A DNA stretch of 64,000 nt from Fibrisoma montanum (GCF_003583365.1 NZ_QXED01000002.1:124001-188000); one strand, 5' to 3'. Shown: positions 42,494 through 51,987, counted from the first letter of the stretch. A program made the numbers and translations. The notes: generated by a model not told the origin, from the sequence alone.

Positions 42494-45322
42494 TTATTCT
42501 TCACTCACCGTCTCGGTGCCCGATTGGGTCGACGTACCGGTTGAGTAGAGTTGATTAAACAGAAGTTTGAAGGTACCCTGCGACTGCGCCCGGAACGTGA
42601 TTTCGGGACCGAAGGCGTAGAGCTTACCCGAGCCGACCGGGGCCATGAAAGCCGCGACGCCGTCCTGCAGGTACGACTGCCCCCAGGCCCAGCCACTCCG
42701 CAGCGGCTTGTTGCTGGCGAACCAGGCCAGCGGCTTCACCGTTCCTTTGGCGATGGCTTCGGGAGCCAGTTTGAACACCGGGCTGGCATCGAAATACACA
42801 TCTGTCAGGTTCGGCATGCCCCACGTAGCGTGCTGGGTCGAGTCCAGGTTTACGCGCAGTACACTACCCGGAATGTAATACTTTTCGCCGGGAAGCGGCC
42901 GGTCCTGTCCGCTGCTGGTCATTTCCGTCAGCGCATTCTTGACGGGCAGGTTCAGGTGGTAGGCCAGGTTTGTGCTTGAGCCGATGGTGACGACCGTGCC
43001 GCCCGCTTCCAGAAACGCCTTAATCTGCGGGATCGACTTGTTGGCGGTGATTTTGCCGAGCCACGGACGGTATTCGGCCGGGGTGTTTTCTTCTTTCGGT
43101 TCGCGTTCGAGGGCCCGGAAAATGTCGTTGTCCTCCCCTCTGACGGGCGGAATAGCCCGGGTCACGAATACGATCACGTCGTATTTTTTGCGCAGGTCGC
43201 CGGCGTCAATATCCGACGGGTAAATGACCTTCATTGGGAAGTGATACTGCTCCATCAGCCAGCGTACCCAGCCCGACGGCATCGACCCGCCATATGTATC
43301 CCACAGCGCGATGCGCATCGGAGACACTTTAATCATCGACGTAGTGGGGCGTTTCGATACGCCCGTAATGTCGAGGCCGAGGTCCTTGGCCGACTTGTCG
43401 AGCAGCGTTTTGGCCTTTGCTGAGGCCGGTACAAAGAACGCGCCGGATTCTACCGACGATTTACCACCAACGCCGTTTGGCAGGCGGTACACCTCCACCC
43501 CCGACGCCAGCAGGTCATTGACGGCAATGAACGAGTTGTTGGCGCGGGCACTTAGGAGGTAGCCGGCATTGCCACTACCCGCAATCCGACCTTCGGGCGA
43601 CAGCAGTTCGCCGTACGGCAGCTTCTTGAAAGGCCCGTCGAAGCCGTCGAGAACCCGGTCAAACTGCACGTTCATCAGGTAAGCCAGGGTCCAGCCGGCG
43701 GCATCGTACGGACGAACCGGCGGGCCTCCCGGATACTGGAAATCGTTGGGGTGGTCCTGCGGCTCGAACATGTCGAGAATATGCGGCCGGAACGACTGAT
43801 CGGTCTTGACAATGTACGACCCTTCGGGGTACTTCTTGCCCGCTACGGTGAAGTCGGCCGTAGCCCGTTGCACCTGAATACCCGTCCGGATCAGGGCGTT
43901 GAGGAATTTGACGGCGGTGGCAAAGTCGGGCTGATTAGCCGGAATGATGAAACCGCGCGGGTCGCGCAGGACCGGCGCTTTCATGATCGTATCGTAGTAC
44001 TTAACCGGCATCCCGCCACCCCGGGGCAACAGACCGTACTGCGCCAGTGCGGCATTGGTAGTGGAGGTCGGCTTCTTCGGGTCGGCTTTGTAGGCTTCCT
44101 GAATGGCGTCGATGCGCTTCGGCGAGAGCGCCCACGTATCGGTGCTGCCGCGCTCGATGGAGTTCTTGCCCATGCGGTAGATGTTGAACAGCAGCTGATC
44201 GCGGTAGCGGGCGGCATAATCCAGCACGGCGTAGTTCAGCGACAGCGAGTAGTCGATCGACTGCTTGAAATGCCACTTCTGCGGCCGAACCGGGAGGGGC
44301 GTGTTGCCGTTCGGAATCAGGCGGTTCGGGACCAGCGGTACGTCTTCGGGGGTGGGGCCGCCGATAATCTCGGTTAGCAAACCAATCATGTTGTGAAAGT
44401 GCGTCGTCGTGCGCAGCCCACCGTTGTACCAGGTCGAGAACACCGAACCGCCCAGGCGCGTAAAGCCCGGTTTATTTTCGGCAATCAGCCGGTTGATCAT
44501 GGCCGCGCCGAGGGCGTCGATACCAGTAACCATCAGCGGGTCGAACGCGTAGTTAAACGGATCGCGGTAGGGGGGACCCGCCAGCACCGATCCGGCCGGA
44601 CCGCGCTGGTGGTGGTTGTACATGATCTGCGGAATCCATTCGATGAACAACTGCTTACCGATGTTCTGGGTTTCTTTCATGTTCAGCATGAAGAAGTCGC
44701 GGTTGTTGTCGTGGCCGATGTACTTCTGATACAGCCGCGGCAGATTGTCCAGCGACCGTTTCTCCGGCGTTTTTTCGCGCATGTACCAGTTCGTCACAAT
44801 CTCCTGCCCGTCGGGGTTGGCGTGGGTAAGCAGAACGATGTCCTGGTCCAGAATCCGCATGGTTTCCGGGTCTTTGCGGCTCACCAATTGCCAGATCGTT
44901 TCGATCAGCTGCATGGTTCCGACGGTTTCGGTGGCGTGCAGACCGCCGTCGATCCAGACCACCGCTTTCCCTTCGTTGGCGAGGGCGCGGGCCTGTTCAT
45001 CGGTCAGTCCTTCGGCGCGGGCCAGCTTCTGCGAAATCTCTTTGTAGCGGTCGAGCTTTTTCAGGTTCTCCGGCGACGAAACGATCAGCATGTACTGGTG
45101 CCGACCCTCTTCCGTCATGCCGATGTCCACGAGCTTAACCCGGTCCGAGGCCACGGCAATCTTCTTGAAATACGCTTCGGTCTGGGTGTAGGTAACGAGC
45201 ATGTAGTCGTCGCCGATGTTGAACCCAAAGTGCTCCTTGGGCGAGGGGATGTTCTGCGCCCGGGCCGTAGTTAGGCCGAACAGCAGTCCGATCAAAAGTA
45301 AACGGGGAAAAAAACGCATCAT
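42494..45322 (-). CDS. Exported M14-family zinc carboxypeptidase (paralogue)
   Basis: A 942-residue secreted M14 peptidase, clearly paralogous to the one at 38372 (shared GHDNNRD, MYNHHQ, WYNGGLRTT, SFRPHxLDM-type segments). Signal peptide 1-22 (GLTTARA). The zinc motif is HATE (His129, Glu132) and GLLTEIIGG holds the candidate catalytic Glu. The C-terminal part has an amidotransferase-like region (IKAFLEAGGTVVTIGSSTNLAYHL) and a final beta segment. It stands downstream of a SusC-SusD-lipoprotein block, so it may feed peptides to that transporter. Confidence 0.88.
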   Translation of the reverse strand: MMRFFPRLLLIGLLFGLTTARAQNIPSPKEHFGFNIGDDYMLVTYTQTEAYFKKIAVASDRVKLVDIGMTEEGRHQYMLIVSSPENLKKLDRYKEISQKLARAEGLTDEQARALANEGKAVVWIDGGLHATETVGTMQLIETIWQLVSRKDPETMRILDQDIVLLTHANPDGQEIVTNWYMREKTPEKRSLDNLPRLYQKYIGHDNNRDFFMLNMKETQNIGKQLFIEWIPQIMYNHHQRGPAGSVLAGPPYRDPFNYAFDPLMVTGIDALGAAMINRLIAENKPGFTRLGGSVFSTWYNGGLRTTTHFHNMIGLLTEIIGGPTPEDVPLVPNRLIPNGNTPLPVRPQKWHFKQSIDYSLSLNYAVLDYAARYRDQLLFNIYRMGKNSIERGSTDTWALSPKRIDAIQEAYKADPKKPTSTTNAALAQYGLLPRGGGMPVKYYDTIMKAPVLRDPRGFIIPANQPDFATAVKFLNALIRTGIQVQRATADFTVAGKKYPEGSYIVKTDQSFRPHILDMFEPQDHPNDFQYPGGPPVRPYDAAGWTLAYLMNVQFDRVLDGFDGPFKKLPYGELLSPEGRIAGSGNAGYLLSARANNSFIAVNDLLASGVEVYRLPNGVGGKSSVESGAFFVPASAKAKTLLDKSAKDLGLDITGVSKRPTTSMIKVSPMRIALWDTYGGSMPSGWVRWLMEQYHFPMKVIYPSDIDAGDLRKKYDVIVFVTRAIPPVRGEDNDIFRALEREPKEENTPAEYRPWLGKITANKSIPQIKAFLEAGGTVVTIGSSTNLAYHLNLPVKNALTEMTSSGQDRPLPGEKYYIPGSVLRVNLDSTQHATWGMPNLTDVYFDASPVFKLAPEAIAKGTVKPLAWFASNKPLRSGWAWGQSYLQDGVAAFMAPVGSGKLYAFGPEITFRAQSQGTFKLLFNQLYSTGTSTQSGTETVSEE

Positions 45323-45374
45323 AGCGGGTTGTTTAGGGTATTACGTTGTTGGTTAGTAGGGTGTGTGATTCATT

Positions 45375-45430
45375 GTTTGTGGGTAGACGGCCCGTTGTCG
45401 GTACGGTAATCCGAACCATAAACCACAAAC
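45375..45430. repeat. Inverted repeat between lipoprotein and M14 genes
   Basis: GTTTGTGG (45375-45382) pairs with CCACAAAC (45423-45430); outer words TTAGT/GTGTGT and ACACACTAA pair loosely. The words are like those of the repeat at 15.15 kb, so both may belong to one dispersed family. Confidence 0.4.
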
Positions 45431-45449
45431 TGAGAACTACACACTAATT

Positions 45450-46076
45450 TCACTTCCGCCGGAACCGGACTCCGACGCGGCAGTCGCCGACTTCGCCCCG
45501 GGCTTCGTCGCAAACGTTCTCCTGAAAGCCGACAATCCGGCGACCGTCTTTGAGGTTCAGGATAAACTTGAACAGAAAGTAGTCATTCTGGGCTACTTTA
45601 CTCAGATCCGTACCCGTAAAAGCAGCCATCTGGCCGGCTGTTACCGTAAACGTCTTGGGAAACTGCGAAACCGTTTCATAGAGTTTGTCGGCCGACCCTA
45701 CCCGGCTCGGCAGCGGAAACTGAGTTGCCGTCGGATACAGACCACCCGGTTGGGAAATAGCAATCGGATAAGGCGGATTGCCGGTTGCCGGCGCTTTGTA
45801 AAAACCCAAATATACATCAATTGAGGTGACTTCGGTACGCCCGAAGCCTTCCCACCGGAGCGCGTATTCAAACTCCTGGCTGGCCATATTGGCGGCTCCC
45901 AGGTCAAAGAAAGACGTGTTGGACGTCGCTACCGTTGGCAGCGCTGATTTGGACGTATTGACGGCCACCAGCGGAACGGCCGTGTAGGTGTAATTCTCCC
46001 AGACGTAGTCCTCGGTTTTGCAGGCGTCGAGGAAAATAGGCAATACTATGGCGATATAGAGGATGATCTTTTTCAT
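45450..46076 (-). CDS. SusE-position lipoprotein of unknown function
   Basis: A 208-residue lipoprotein with lipobox PIFLDAC (Cys19), then a beta-rich body with no motif I recognise. The C-terminus has two Cys (NVCDEARGEVGDCRVG) that may form a disulfide. It follows the SusD gene by 93 bp on the same strand, the place where SusE/SusF-type accessory surface lipoproteins stand, so a ligand-binding helper is likely. Confidence 0.65.
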   Translation of the reverse strand: MKKIILYIAIVLPIFLDACKTEDYVWENYTYTAVPLVAVNTSKSALPTVATSNTSFFDLGAANMASQEFEYALRWEGFGRTEVTSIDVYLGFYKAPATGNPPYPIAISQPGGLYPTATQFPLPSRVGSADKLYETVSQFPKTFTVTAGQMAAFTGTDLSKVAQNDYFLFKFILNLKDGRRIVGFQENVCDEARGEVGDCRVGVRFRRK

Positions 46077-46098
46077 GGTCTTCAGTGGTTTACTGGCT

Positions 46099-46155
46099 AC
46101 GGTTTTCGGTGGCGGTGCTTCGGCGTCCTGTCTGGCGAAGCCGGCTGAAAACCGT
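46099..46155. repeat. Stem-loop between SusD and the accessory lipoprotein
   Basis: ACGGTTTTC (46099-46107) pairs with GAAAACCGT (46147-46155), and GCTTCG (46117-46122) with CGAAGC (46136-46141). It lies in the 93-bp gap and could lower lipoprotein expression or protect the SusD mRNA end. Confidence 0.5.
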
Positions 46156-46169
46156 ACCGTCTTTTGCCG

Positions 46170-47765
46170 TTATTTATCCCAGAACACCGGGGTTGTTTGC
46201 TGGGCCGTCTGAACCTGATCGGCTTTGGTCGATACGTTCGCGTTGGTCGACAGTTCGGTGATCGAGTACGTGAGCCGGAGCGGGAACGTATTCAGGGGCG
46301 CGATGGGGGCCGGCAGTGCCGGCAGACCCGTCCGGCGGTAATCGTTGTACGATTCTATACCATTGCCGTAGAGCGCGATGTATTTCTGGGTCATCACCAG
46401 ATTGAGCTTCCCGGCATCGTCGGCGGCCGTAAACTGGCTCACCCGGTTGGCGGCAAAAGCCGTGATCGAAGCGGCTGGAATGGCCGGGGCCGAGTTTCCC
46501 GAAGTCGACGAAATCGTGTTGACGCTGTTGAGGTGGGCCGTAACGCCGTCCTGAAACAGTTGTCGGGCGTCGCCGGTCGTGCCGAGGGTCAGGGCGGCTT
46601 CTGCCAGAATGAACTTGACCATCGCGTTCGTGATAAAGGGGAAAACCCCCGCGCCGGTGCCGTCGGTATTGGTCACGACCTTCGGCGCGCCTGTAGCCCC
46701 GGCGTTGGTTACGAACGTATTTGACGCCGGCAGGTTGTTGATCGGCGCGTTATCATACAACCCCCCGGCCGGATAGATCCCGATGGTAGCTTTCAGGGCG
46801 TTGTCGTTGGGCGAGGCCGTTGGGTCGCCGGTGTAACGGCCGAAGTACCCGTTGCCGGTTGGCGTAAAGCCCACGGTATAGTTTGGCGTCTGCCGGAAGA
46901 AGTAGTACCGAATCCGCGGGTCATCGCCGTTGAAGAGCCGCTCAATAAAGCCCTGGCTCATGTAGTACGATTTGCTGGCCTGGTATTCGGCCCGGTGCCA
47001 CGGATGCCGGTTGGCGGGCGTTTCGCTGGTGCCGAAGCGGAACGAGAAATCCTGCGCGTTTGTGCTGATCAGCGGGGCATTGGCCGACAGCAGCGCGTTG
47101 ATGCCCGTCCTTGCTTTCTCCGGCTGTACCAGCCGTATCTGGTTGAACAGTTTCAGCTTCAGCGAGTTGCCCATCCGAATCCAGGCGTTTCTGTCGCCCC
47201 GGTAGATGATGTCGGCCGTGGCCGGCTGGATGGCGAACGCTCCTTTGTTGGCGTCGGCCAGGGCTTCGTCGATCAGCGTAAACAGTTTATCGTAAATGGC
47301 AGATCCGTTCTCGAAAACCGGGTCCGACACCGTATTGCCCTTTGAGGCTTCGGTGAAGGGGATGTCGCCCCAGAGATCGACCATGATGCTGTAGATATAC
47401 GCCTTTTCCAGTTTGGCGATGGATACGTAATCCCATCGGTTCTGGCGCGTACCCTCCGTAATAATGATTTCGAGGTCGTTCAGCACCTGAGTATACAGGC
47501 CGTTCCACGACTGCTGGTAATCGGTGCCATCCTGGAAGTTGCGGCTGGCGTTGTTGGTGTACAGATGCTGCACCAGCACGGATGTGCCCTGGTTTACGTC
47601 CCGCAAACTTCCCGCCATGGATACCTGCGTAGCCGGCAGCAGCAGTTCCAGTACCGGCGTGGTCGGGTTGTTGGGGTCGGAGTTGATATCGACAAACTCG
47701 TTGCAGGCTCCCACCGTCAGGAGCAGCCCCAGTAAACAGATTATTCGTATGATGTTGACTGTCAT
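46170..47765 (-). CDS. SusD-like lipoprotein (SusD-like_2 type)
   Basis: A 531-residue SusD/RagB-type lipoprotein of the second Pfam group. Lipobox LLTVGAC (Cys21), then NEFVDINSDPNNPT, the usual opening of this group. Helical repeats follow (KAYIYSIMVDLWGDIPFTEA, about 130-149), and the C-terminal region holds QKYIALYGNGIESYNDYRRTG (limits about 465-485), also typical. It partners the SusC at 47867, which lies 101 bp upstream in transcription order. This SusD group is frequent in loci with peptidases, in line with the M14/M20 genes downstream. Confidence 0.92.
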   Translation of the reverse strand: MTVNIIRIICLLGLLLTVGACNEFVDINSDPNNPTTPVLELLLPATQVSMAGSLRDVNQGTSVLVQHLYTNNASRNFQDGTDYQQSWNGLYTQVLNDLEIIITEGTRQNRWDYVSIAKLEKAYIYSIMVDLWGDIPFTEASKGNTVSDPVFENGSAIYDKLFTLIDEALADANKGAFAIQPATADIIYRGDRNAWIRMGNSLKLKLFNQIRLVQPEKARTGINALLSANAPLISTNAQDFSFRFGTSETPANRHPWHRAEYQASKSYYMSQGFIERLFNGDDPRIRYYFFRQTPNYTVGFTPTGNGYFGRYTGDPTASPNDNALKATIGIYPAGGLYDNAPINNLPASNTFVTNAGATGAPKVVTNTDGTGAGVFPFITNAMVKFILAEAALTLGTTGDARQLFQDGVTAHLNSVNTISSTSGNSAPAIPAASITAFAANRVSQFTAADDAGKLNLVMTQKYIALYGNGIESYNDYRRTGLPALPAPIAPLNTFPLRLTYSITELSTNANVSTKADQVQTAQQTTPVFWDK

Positions 47766-47782
47766 ATTGCCTGATAGTTGTT

Positions 47783-47860
47783 AACCGCAACGACGCGAAG
47801 GAAGCGCAGTGGTCGCCAGATACGTTGCGTTCTTCGCACTCGCTCGGCGTCGTTGTGGTT
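47783..47860. repeat. Palindromic repeat in the second SusC-SusD gap
   Basis: AACCGCAACGACGC (47783-47796) pairs with GCGTCGTTGTGGTT (47847-47860) at 13 of 14 positions, and GCGAAG inside pairs with CTTCGC. The words resemble the AACCGCAAAGACGCAAAG-type intergenic repeats I recall from many genomes. It fills most of the 101-bp gap. Confidence 0.6.
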
Positions 47861-47866
47861 TGACGA

Positions 47867-50800
47867 TTAGAAACTGAACCGAAGGTTAACGCCCAACCGA
47901 CGCGTGGTTGGAATACCGATGAAGTCGAAACCCTGCGAGTTGCCCGCTCCCAGTGAACTCACTTCCGGATCGAAGTTCAGGTACTTCGGGAAGTTGGGGG
48001 CCAGGTACCACAGATTCCGGCCGCTTACGGAAAGGAAGGCCGAACCGAACGGAGTTTTTTCGAGCCACCGCTTGGGAATCTGGTAGCCCAGCGAGACTTC
48101 GCGCAGCCGGAACACCGTAGCATCGAATACGTTCACCTCGGCGGCACCACCCGGCCCGAAGCCCCCACTGAAGTAGTAGTCGGCCACGGCAATACCTACG
48201 TTGTTCGGGATTTTCCGGCCTTCGCCGTCGAGGATAGGCTTCAGCGTGTTTACGTCGCCCAGCACACCCGGTCCGATGATGATGGCTTCCCGTTCCTCGG
48301 TGTCGCGGGTGACGCCCCGGCTCAGCAGTTCATAGGCCGTGAAGGAGTACATATCGCCCCCTTTCTTCCAGTCGAACAGGGCGCTGAGTGTCAGGCCGCG
48401 GTACGTCAGGGTGTTCGTAACGCCAAGAATGAAATCGGGATTTGGGTTGCCGATTGCTTCCGTTCTGCCGCTCAGGATGGGTTTGCCCGTGTTGGGGTTC
48501 ACCAGAATATTGCCCTCGTCGTCGCGGGCGTAGGTGGAGCCGCGAATCATGCCGTAAGGCCGACCGGCAATGTGTACGCTACCCAGGTCGGCAAAACCGC
48601 CGTAGGGCAGTTCCCGCAGCGAACCAATGTCGCGCACGATGTTCCGGTTCAGCGTAAAGGCCGACGAAATGTCCCAGGATAAGCCGTTGGGTGCCTTTAT
48701 CGGCGTAGCGTTCAGCCCGATCTCAATGCCTTCGTTGGAAGACTTCCCGAGGTTGATCACTTTCTGCGTATATCCCGACGACGGCACCGCGTTCACCGTG
48801 AAGATCTGTGACGTACTGATCTTATTATAGTACGTGACGTCCAGTCCCACCCGGTTGTTGAAAAATTGCAGTTCAGCGCCCAGCTCAAGTTCGTTGATGA
48901 ACTCCGGTTTCAGGGTCGCATTCGCCAGCAGATCCGACTGAGTCAGGGCGCTCTGGCCAATAAAAGGCGTCGAAATGGTGCCCGTACCGGATGCGCCGGC
49001 ACCCAGCACCGGGTTGGCGATGTACACCGTCTGGGTTTGATAAGGCGTTGCTTCATTACCGACCCGCGTGTAGCCCGCCCGCAGTTTGCCGAACGACAGA
49101 ATCGACTTCGGTAGCCGGAACGCTTCCGTGAAAACCAGCGATGCGCTGGCGCCACCGTAGAGGTAACTGCGGCTGTCGGGGGGCAGCGTAGACGATACGT
49201 CATTGCGGGCCACGAGGTTCAGGAACAGGTAGTTCCGGTAGTCCAGCGAAATGTCGGTGAAGAAAGCGTAGAACCGTTGCTGGAGGACGTTCCGGTTGTT
49301 GGGCAGCACCCGCGGAATCGTTACGCTGGTGTTGTTCAGCGAGTTGATGCCCCGGAAGATGATCCCGTCGCCGAATACGACCTGCCGTTCCGTAGTCCGC
49401 TGATTGACGTTGCCTCCTAAAATTACCTTCATCCCGATGTTCTCGCTGATGGGTTTGGTGGCCGTCAGCAACAGGGTGTTGTCCAGCTCCTGCCGGAAAA
49501 TGTTGTCGTTCGAAATGTTGCCGTTCGGGAAGTAGTCGCCCCCCTTGCCGTTCACAACCGTTCGGCGGTCGGTGTATACATTAAAGCCGGCCGTGTTCTG
49601 GATGTTCAGCCACGGCAGCGGATCGAAGCCGAGCACGATGTTACCGTAGTAGCGGTCAACCTTACTCGTGGTCGGGCTGTTTTTAACCGACCAGTACGGG
49701 TTGTCGGTGCCGACCCGGTCGTACACGTTGTTGCCGTTCAGCGGGTTCGTGTATGGGTAGTTGGTCAGATCAAAACTCGTCGGCACGAACATCAGAATGT
49801 CCAGAATCGAAGCCCCTGTGCCGTTCGCGGCCGTAAGCTGGGGTGACGTCTGGTCCGTATTGACGTAGTTCAGTGCGCCACTTACGTAGAATTTGTTGTC
49901 CAGTTGCGCGTTACCGCCGATGTTCACCGCCGTCCGGGTAATCTCGTTTTCCGGCACTACGCCCTGGTTGCCCGTTCGGGATAGGCCCGCCGTGAAGTTA
50001 CCTTTCTCCCCGCCGGTCGATATGGACAGCGCATTTTCGAAGACACTGCCCGTCCGGAAGAAATTCTTGGCGTTGTACTGCGCGAACGACTGATACGGTA
50101 CCTGAACGGGTGTGGTACCATCGGCCTGGAAGATGTCCGGGAAAACCGTCGATGGATAGCGGTTATTGGTTGTCAGGGGGTGCGGAATCGTCTGCCGCGT
50201 CGGGATCAGGCTGGTAACACCCGGATACGGTGGCCCCCACGACCCGAATACGCCACTCCGGTAGTCGAAGTTGGTGCCCTGCCCGTACCGGGTCTGGTAC
50301 TCGGGCAGCCCGGCTACGGTCTCCGTCGAGTAGCCGGTATTGTACGTGATTTCAAGCCCTTTGCGGCTCTGGCTTTTCCCGGCCTTGGTCGTGATGATAA
50401 TCGCCCCGTTGGCCGCCCGGGAGCCATAGAGAGCCGCAGCCGCAGCGCCCTTCAGTACGGTCATCGTCAGGATGTTGTTCGGGTCGAGGTCGAATGCCCG
50501 GTTGGTAACGGTCGATCCGCCTACCGTACCATCCGTACTGCCGAAACTGGAGTTATCGAACGGAACGCCGTCGACGACAAACAGCGGCTGGTTGTTGTTC
50601 CCCAGCGACGAGTTTCCCCGGATGGTGATGTTGGTGGCTCCGCCGGCGGCCCCGCCCGAGCCCTGTACGTTAACCCCGGCCACTTTGCCGGTCAGCGCCC
50701 GCAGCGGGTCAGGTTCCGATTTCTGCGCCAGCTTGTTGGCGTCAAGCGTAGTGACGGAATAGCCGAGCGCGTTTTTGTCCCGCTTGATACCGGCGGCCGT

Positions 50801-51115
50801 TACAACTACCTCGCTCAGTTGTTTGGTGTCCACCGTCAGCGTTACGTCAATTACCTGCTGTGACCCTACGGTCACTTCTTTCGACTGAAACCCAACCGAG
50901 GAGAACACCAGCACCGAAGCGCCGTTGGGTACGTTGATCTGGTAGCTGCCCTGCGCGTCGGTAACGGTCCCGACCGTAGTGCCCTTAACGGTCACCGACG
51001 TACCGGGTAATCCGGCTTTATCGCCGTTATCGCGGACCTTCCCCTGGATGGTTCGTTGCTGACTGAACGCTAAAAAAGGGAGCAAAAGGAGAAAAGCACA
51101 TAGATGTATTTTCAT
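47867..51115 (-). CDS. SusC/RagA-family TonB-linked outer-membrane protein
   Basis: A 1082-residue SusC-type transporter. Signal peptide 1-18 (LLPFLAFSQ), CarboxypepD_reg-like domain (about 22-105, IQGKVRDNGDKAGLPGTSVTV; limits only), plug with LFVVDGVPFDNSSFG and LTMVLKGAAAAALYGSRAANGAI-type segment (about 190-245), and a barrel ending RLGVNLRFSF. There is no STN domain, so it is not coupled to a FecR-type anti-sigma factor. It heads the block SusD-lipoprotein-M14-M20-M14; a peptide substrate is inferred. Confidence 0.93.
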   Translation of the reverse strand: MKIHLCAFLLLLPFLAFSQQRTIQGKVRDNGDKAGLPGTSVTVKGTTVGTVTDAQGSYQINVPNGASVLVFSSVGFQSKEVTVGSQQVIDVTLTVDTKQLSEVVVTAAGIKRDKNALGYSVTTLDANKLAQKSEPDPLRALTGKVAGVNVQGSGGAAGGATNITIRGNSSLGNNNQPLFVVDGVPFDNSSFGSTDGTVGGSTVTNRAFDLDPNNILTMTVLKGAAAAALYGSRAANGAIIITTKAGKSQSRKGLEITYNTGYSTETVAGLPEYQTRYGQGTNFDYRSGVFGSWGPPYPGVTSLIPTRQTIPHPLTTNNRYPSTVFPDIFQADGTTPVQVPYQSFAQYNAKNFFRTGSVFENALSISTGGEKGNFTAGLSRTGNQGVVPENEITRTAVNIGGNAQLDNKFYVSGALNYVNTDQTSPQLTAANGTGASILDILMFVPTSFDLTNYPYTNPLNGNNVYDRVGTDNPYWSVKNSPTTSKVDRYYGNIVLGFDPLPWLNIQNTAGFNVYTDRRTVVNGKGGDYFPNGNISNDNIFRQELDNTLLLTATKPISENIGMKVILGGNVNQRTTERQVVFGDGIIFRGINSLNNTSVTIPRVLPNNRNVLQQRFYAFFTDISLDYRNYLFLNLVARNDVSSTLPPDSRSYLYGGASASLVFTEAFRLPKSILSFGKLRAGYTRVGNEATPYQTQTVYIANPVLGAGASGTGTISTPFIGQSALTQSDLLANATLKPEFINELELGAELQFFNNRVGLDVTYYNKISTSQIFTVNAVPSSGYTQKVINLGKSSNEGIEIGLNATPIKAPNGLSWDISSAFTLNRNIVRDIGSLRELPYGGFADLGSVHIAGRPYGMIRGSTYARDDEGNILVNPNTGKPILSGRTEAIGNPNPDFILGVTNTLTYRGLTLSALFDWKKGGDMYSFTAYELLSRGVTRDTEEREAIIIGPGVLGDVNTLKPILDGEGRKIPNNVGIAVADYYFSGGFGPGGAAEVNVFDATVFRLREVSLGYQIPKRWLEKTPFGSAFLSVSGRNLWYLAPNFPKYLNFDPEVSSLGAGNSQGFDFIGIPTTRRLGVNLRFSF

Positions 51116-51401
51116 ACAGTTTCATAGAGGAGTTAATTGAATACCGAGAGAATACCAGGCTCGTGAAAGCAAATCAATATTATCAAATTATATTTTTTGA
51201 TTCAAAGGATAAGACGAATAATATTTTAAAAAATTTATTTATATCAGTATTTAATTCTAAAATTTGATTTTATTTAGAATTAATTGAATCTTATATTTTC
51301 TCCTGTTCATCCATTTTTTCCCCAGTTGCCTGCGTAGTTTATACGTATATATTTCGGGGTAACGTTGGCGGGATGGACCGTAAAGGCGCCGGTTCAGACA
51401 C
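51116..51401 (-). promoter_or_regulatory. AT-rich control region of the SusC gene with an inverted repeat
   Basis: About 285 bp, markedly AT-rich between 51170 and 51300. TTAATTCTAAA (51251-51261) and TTTAGAATTAA (51273-51283) form an 11-bp perfect inverted repeat with an 11-nt spacer, about 140-170 nt before the SusC start. It has the shape of an operator. I see no ORF and no clear TAnnTTTG box. Confidence 0.4.
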
Positions 51402-51436
51402 GAAAAAGCCCGTGCCATCGGTGAGTTAGCACGGGC
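51402..51436 (-). terminator. Terminator after the merC-domain gene
   Basis: On the minus strand GCCCGTGC (51436-51429) pairs with GCACGGGC (51415-51408), followed by TTTTTCG. It ends the MerC transcript and keeps it out of the SusC region. Confidence 0.8.
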
Positions 51437-51475
51437 GATTATAACTGACAGGTTGATGCCTAAGAGTCGGGTAGG

Positions 51476-51856
51476 TTAGTGGGCGTGCTGCAGGCGGTGA
51501 GCGCGAATGTTGAACAGGTGCGAAACCACCAGCCCGACCGAAGCTGCGTAGCCAAGGTATTCAAAGAATTCGCTGACATCTTCGAGCAGAATGGCCACCG
51601 TAAACAAACTTAAAAAGCCCCACAGGCAGGCGCGGATACCGGGCGAAGCGTAGTGCCGGGTGGCGAAATAGACAGCCACAATATTGACGCCGATAAACAC
51701 GTAATCCAGGCTCAGGTACCCGATGCGGAACGCGTCATGTTTTAGAATTGAAGACGTCATCAGCAGCATCGGCGTGATGAGACAGTGAATCAGGCACAGT
51801 ACCGAACCGGTGATCCCAATGTAATCGGCTTTCTTATCAAGACTATCTGTTTTCAT
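51476..51856 (-). CDS. MerC-domain membrane protein
   Basis: A 126-residue membrane protein with four hydrophobic segments and the MerC signature CLIHC (about 21-25) in the first helix. The C-terminus is His-rich (HLFNIRAHRLQHAH). MerC carries Hg(II) in mercury operons, but stand-alone MerC-domain proteins in Bacteroidota often sit in zinc-responsive gene sets. The promoter palindrome supports zinc control here, and no mer gene is near. Confidence 0.87.
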   Translation of the reverse strand: MKTDSLDKKADYIGITGSVLCLIHCLITPMLLMTSSILKHDAFRIGYLSLDYVFIGVNIVAVYFATRHYASPGIRACLWGFLSLFTVAILLEDVSEFFEYLGYAASVGLVVSHLFNIRAHRLQHAH

Positions 51857-51883
51857 AGACAGTAAAGCAAAGGCTTAACAGCA

Positions 51884-51923
51884 CAAAGGTAACAGTATTT
51901 TCTTATTTGCAACATTGTTGCAA
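51884..51923 (-). promoter_or_regulatory. merC promoter overlapped by a Zur-like palindrome
   Basis: On the minus strand TACCTTTG (51884-51891) is a perfect -7 box. Its -33 TTG (51910-51912) lies 18 nt away, inside the perfect 8-1-8 palindrome TTGCAACATTGTTGCAA (51907-51923). The palindrome is identical to the core of the 51-bp palindrome at 36178-36194. Confidence 0.8.
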
Positions 51924-51987
51924 GATCAACTATTAAGGTGACGTATAGACAAAGATACGAAGACCATTGCGTAGAGAAACCATAAGC

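Noticed and set aside
51476-51856. Mercury resistance by MerC
   Set aside because: No merA, merP, merT or merR is near, and the promoter carries the operator shared with zinc-type genes.
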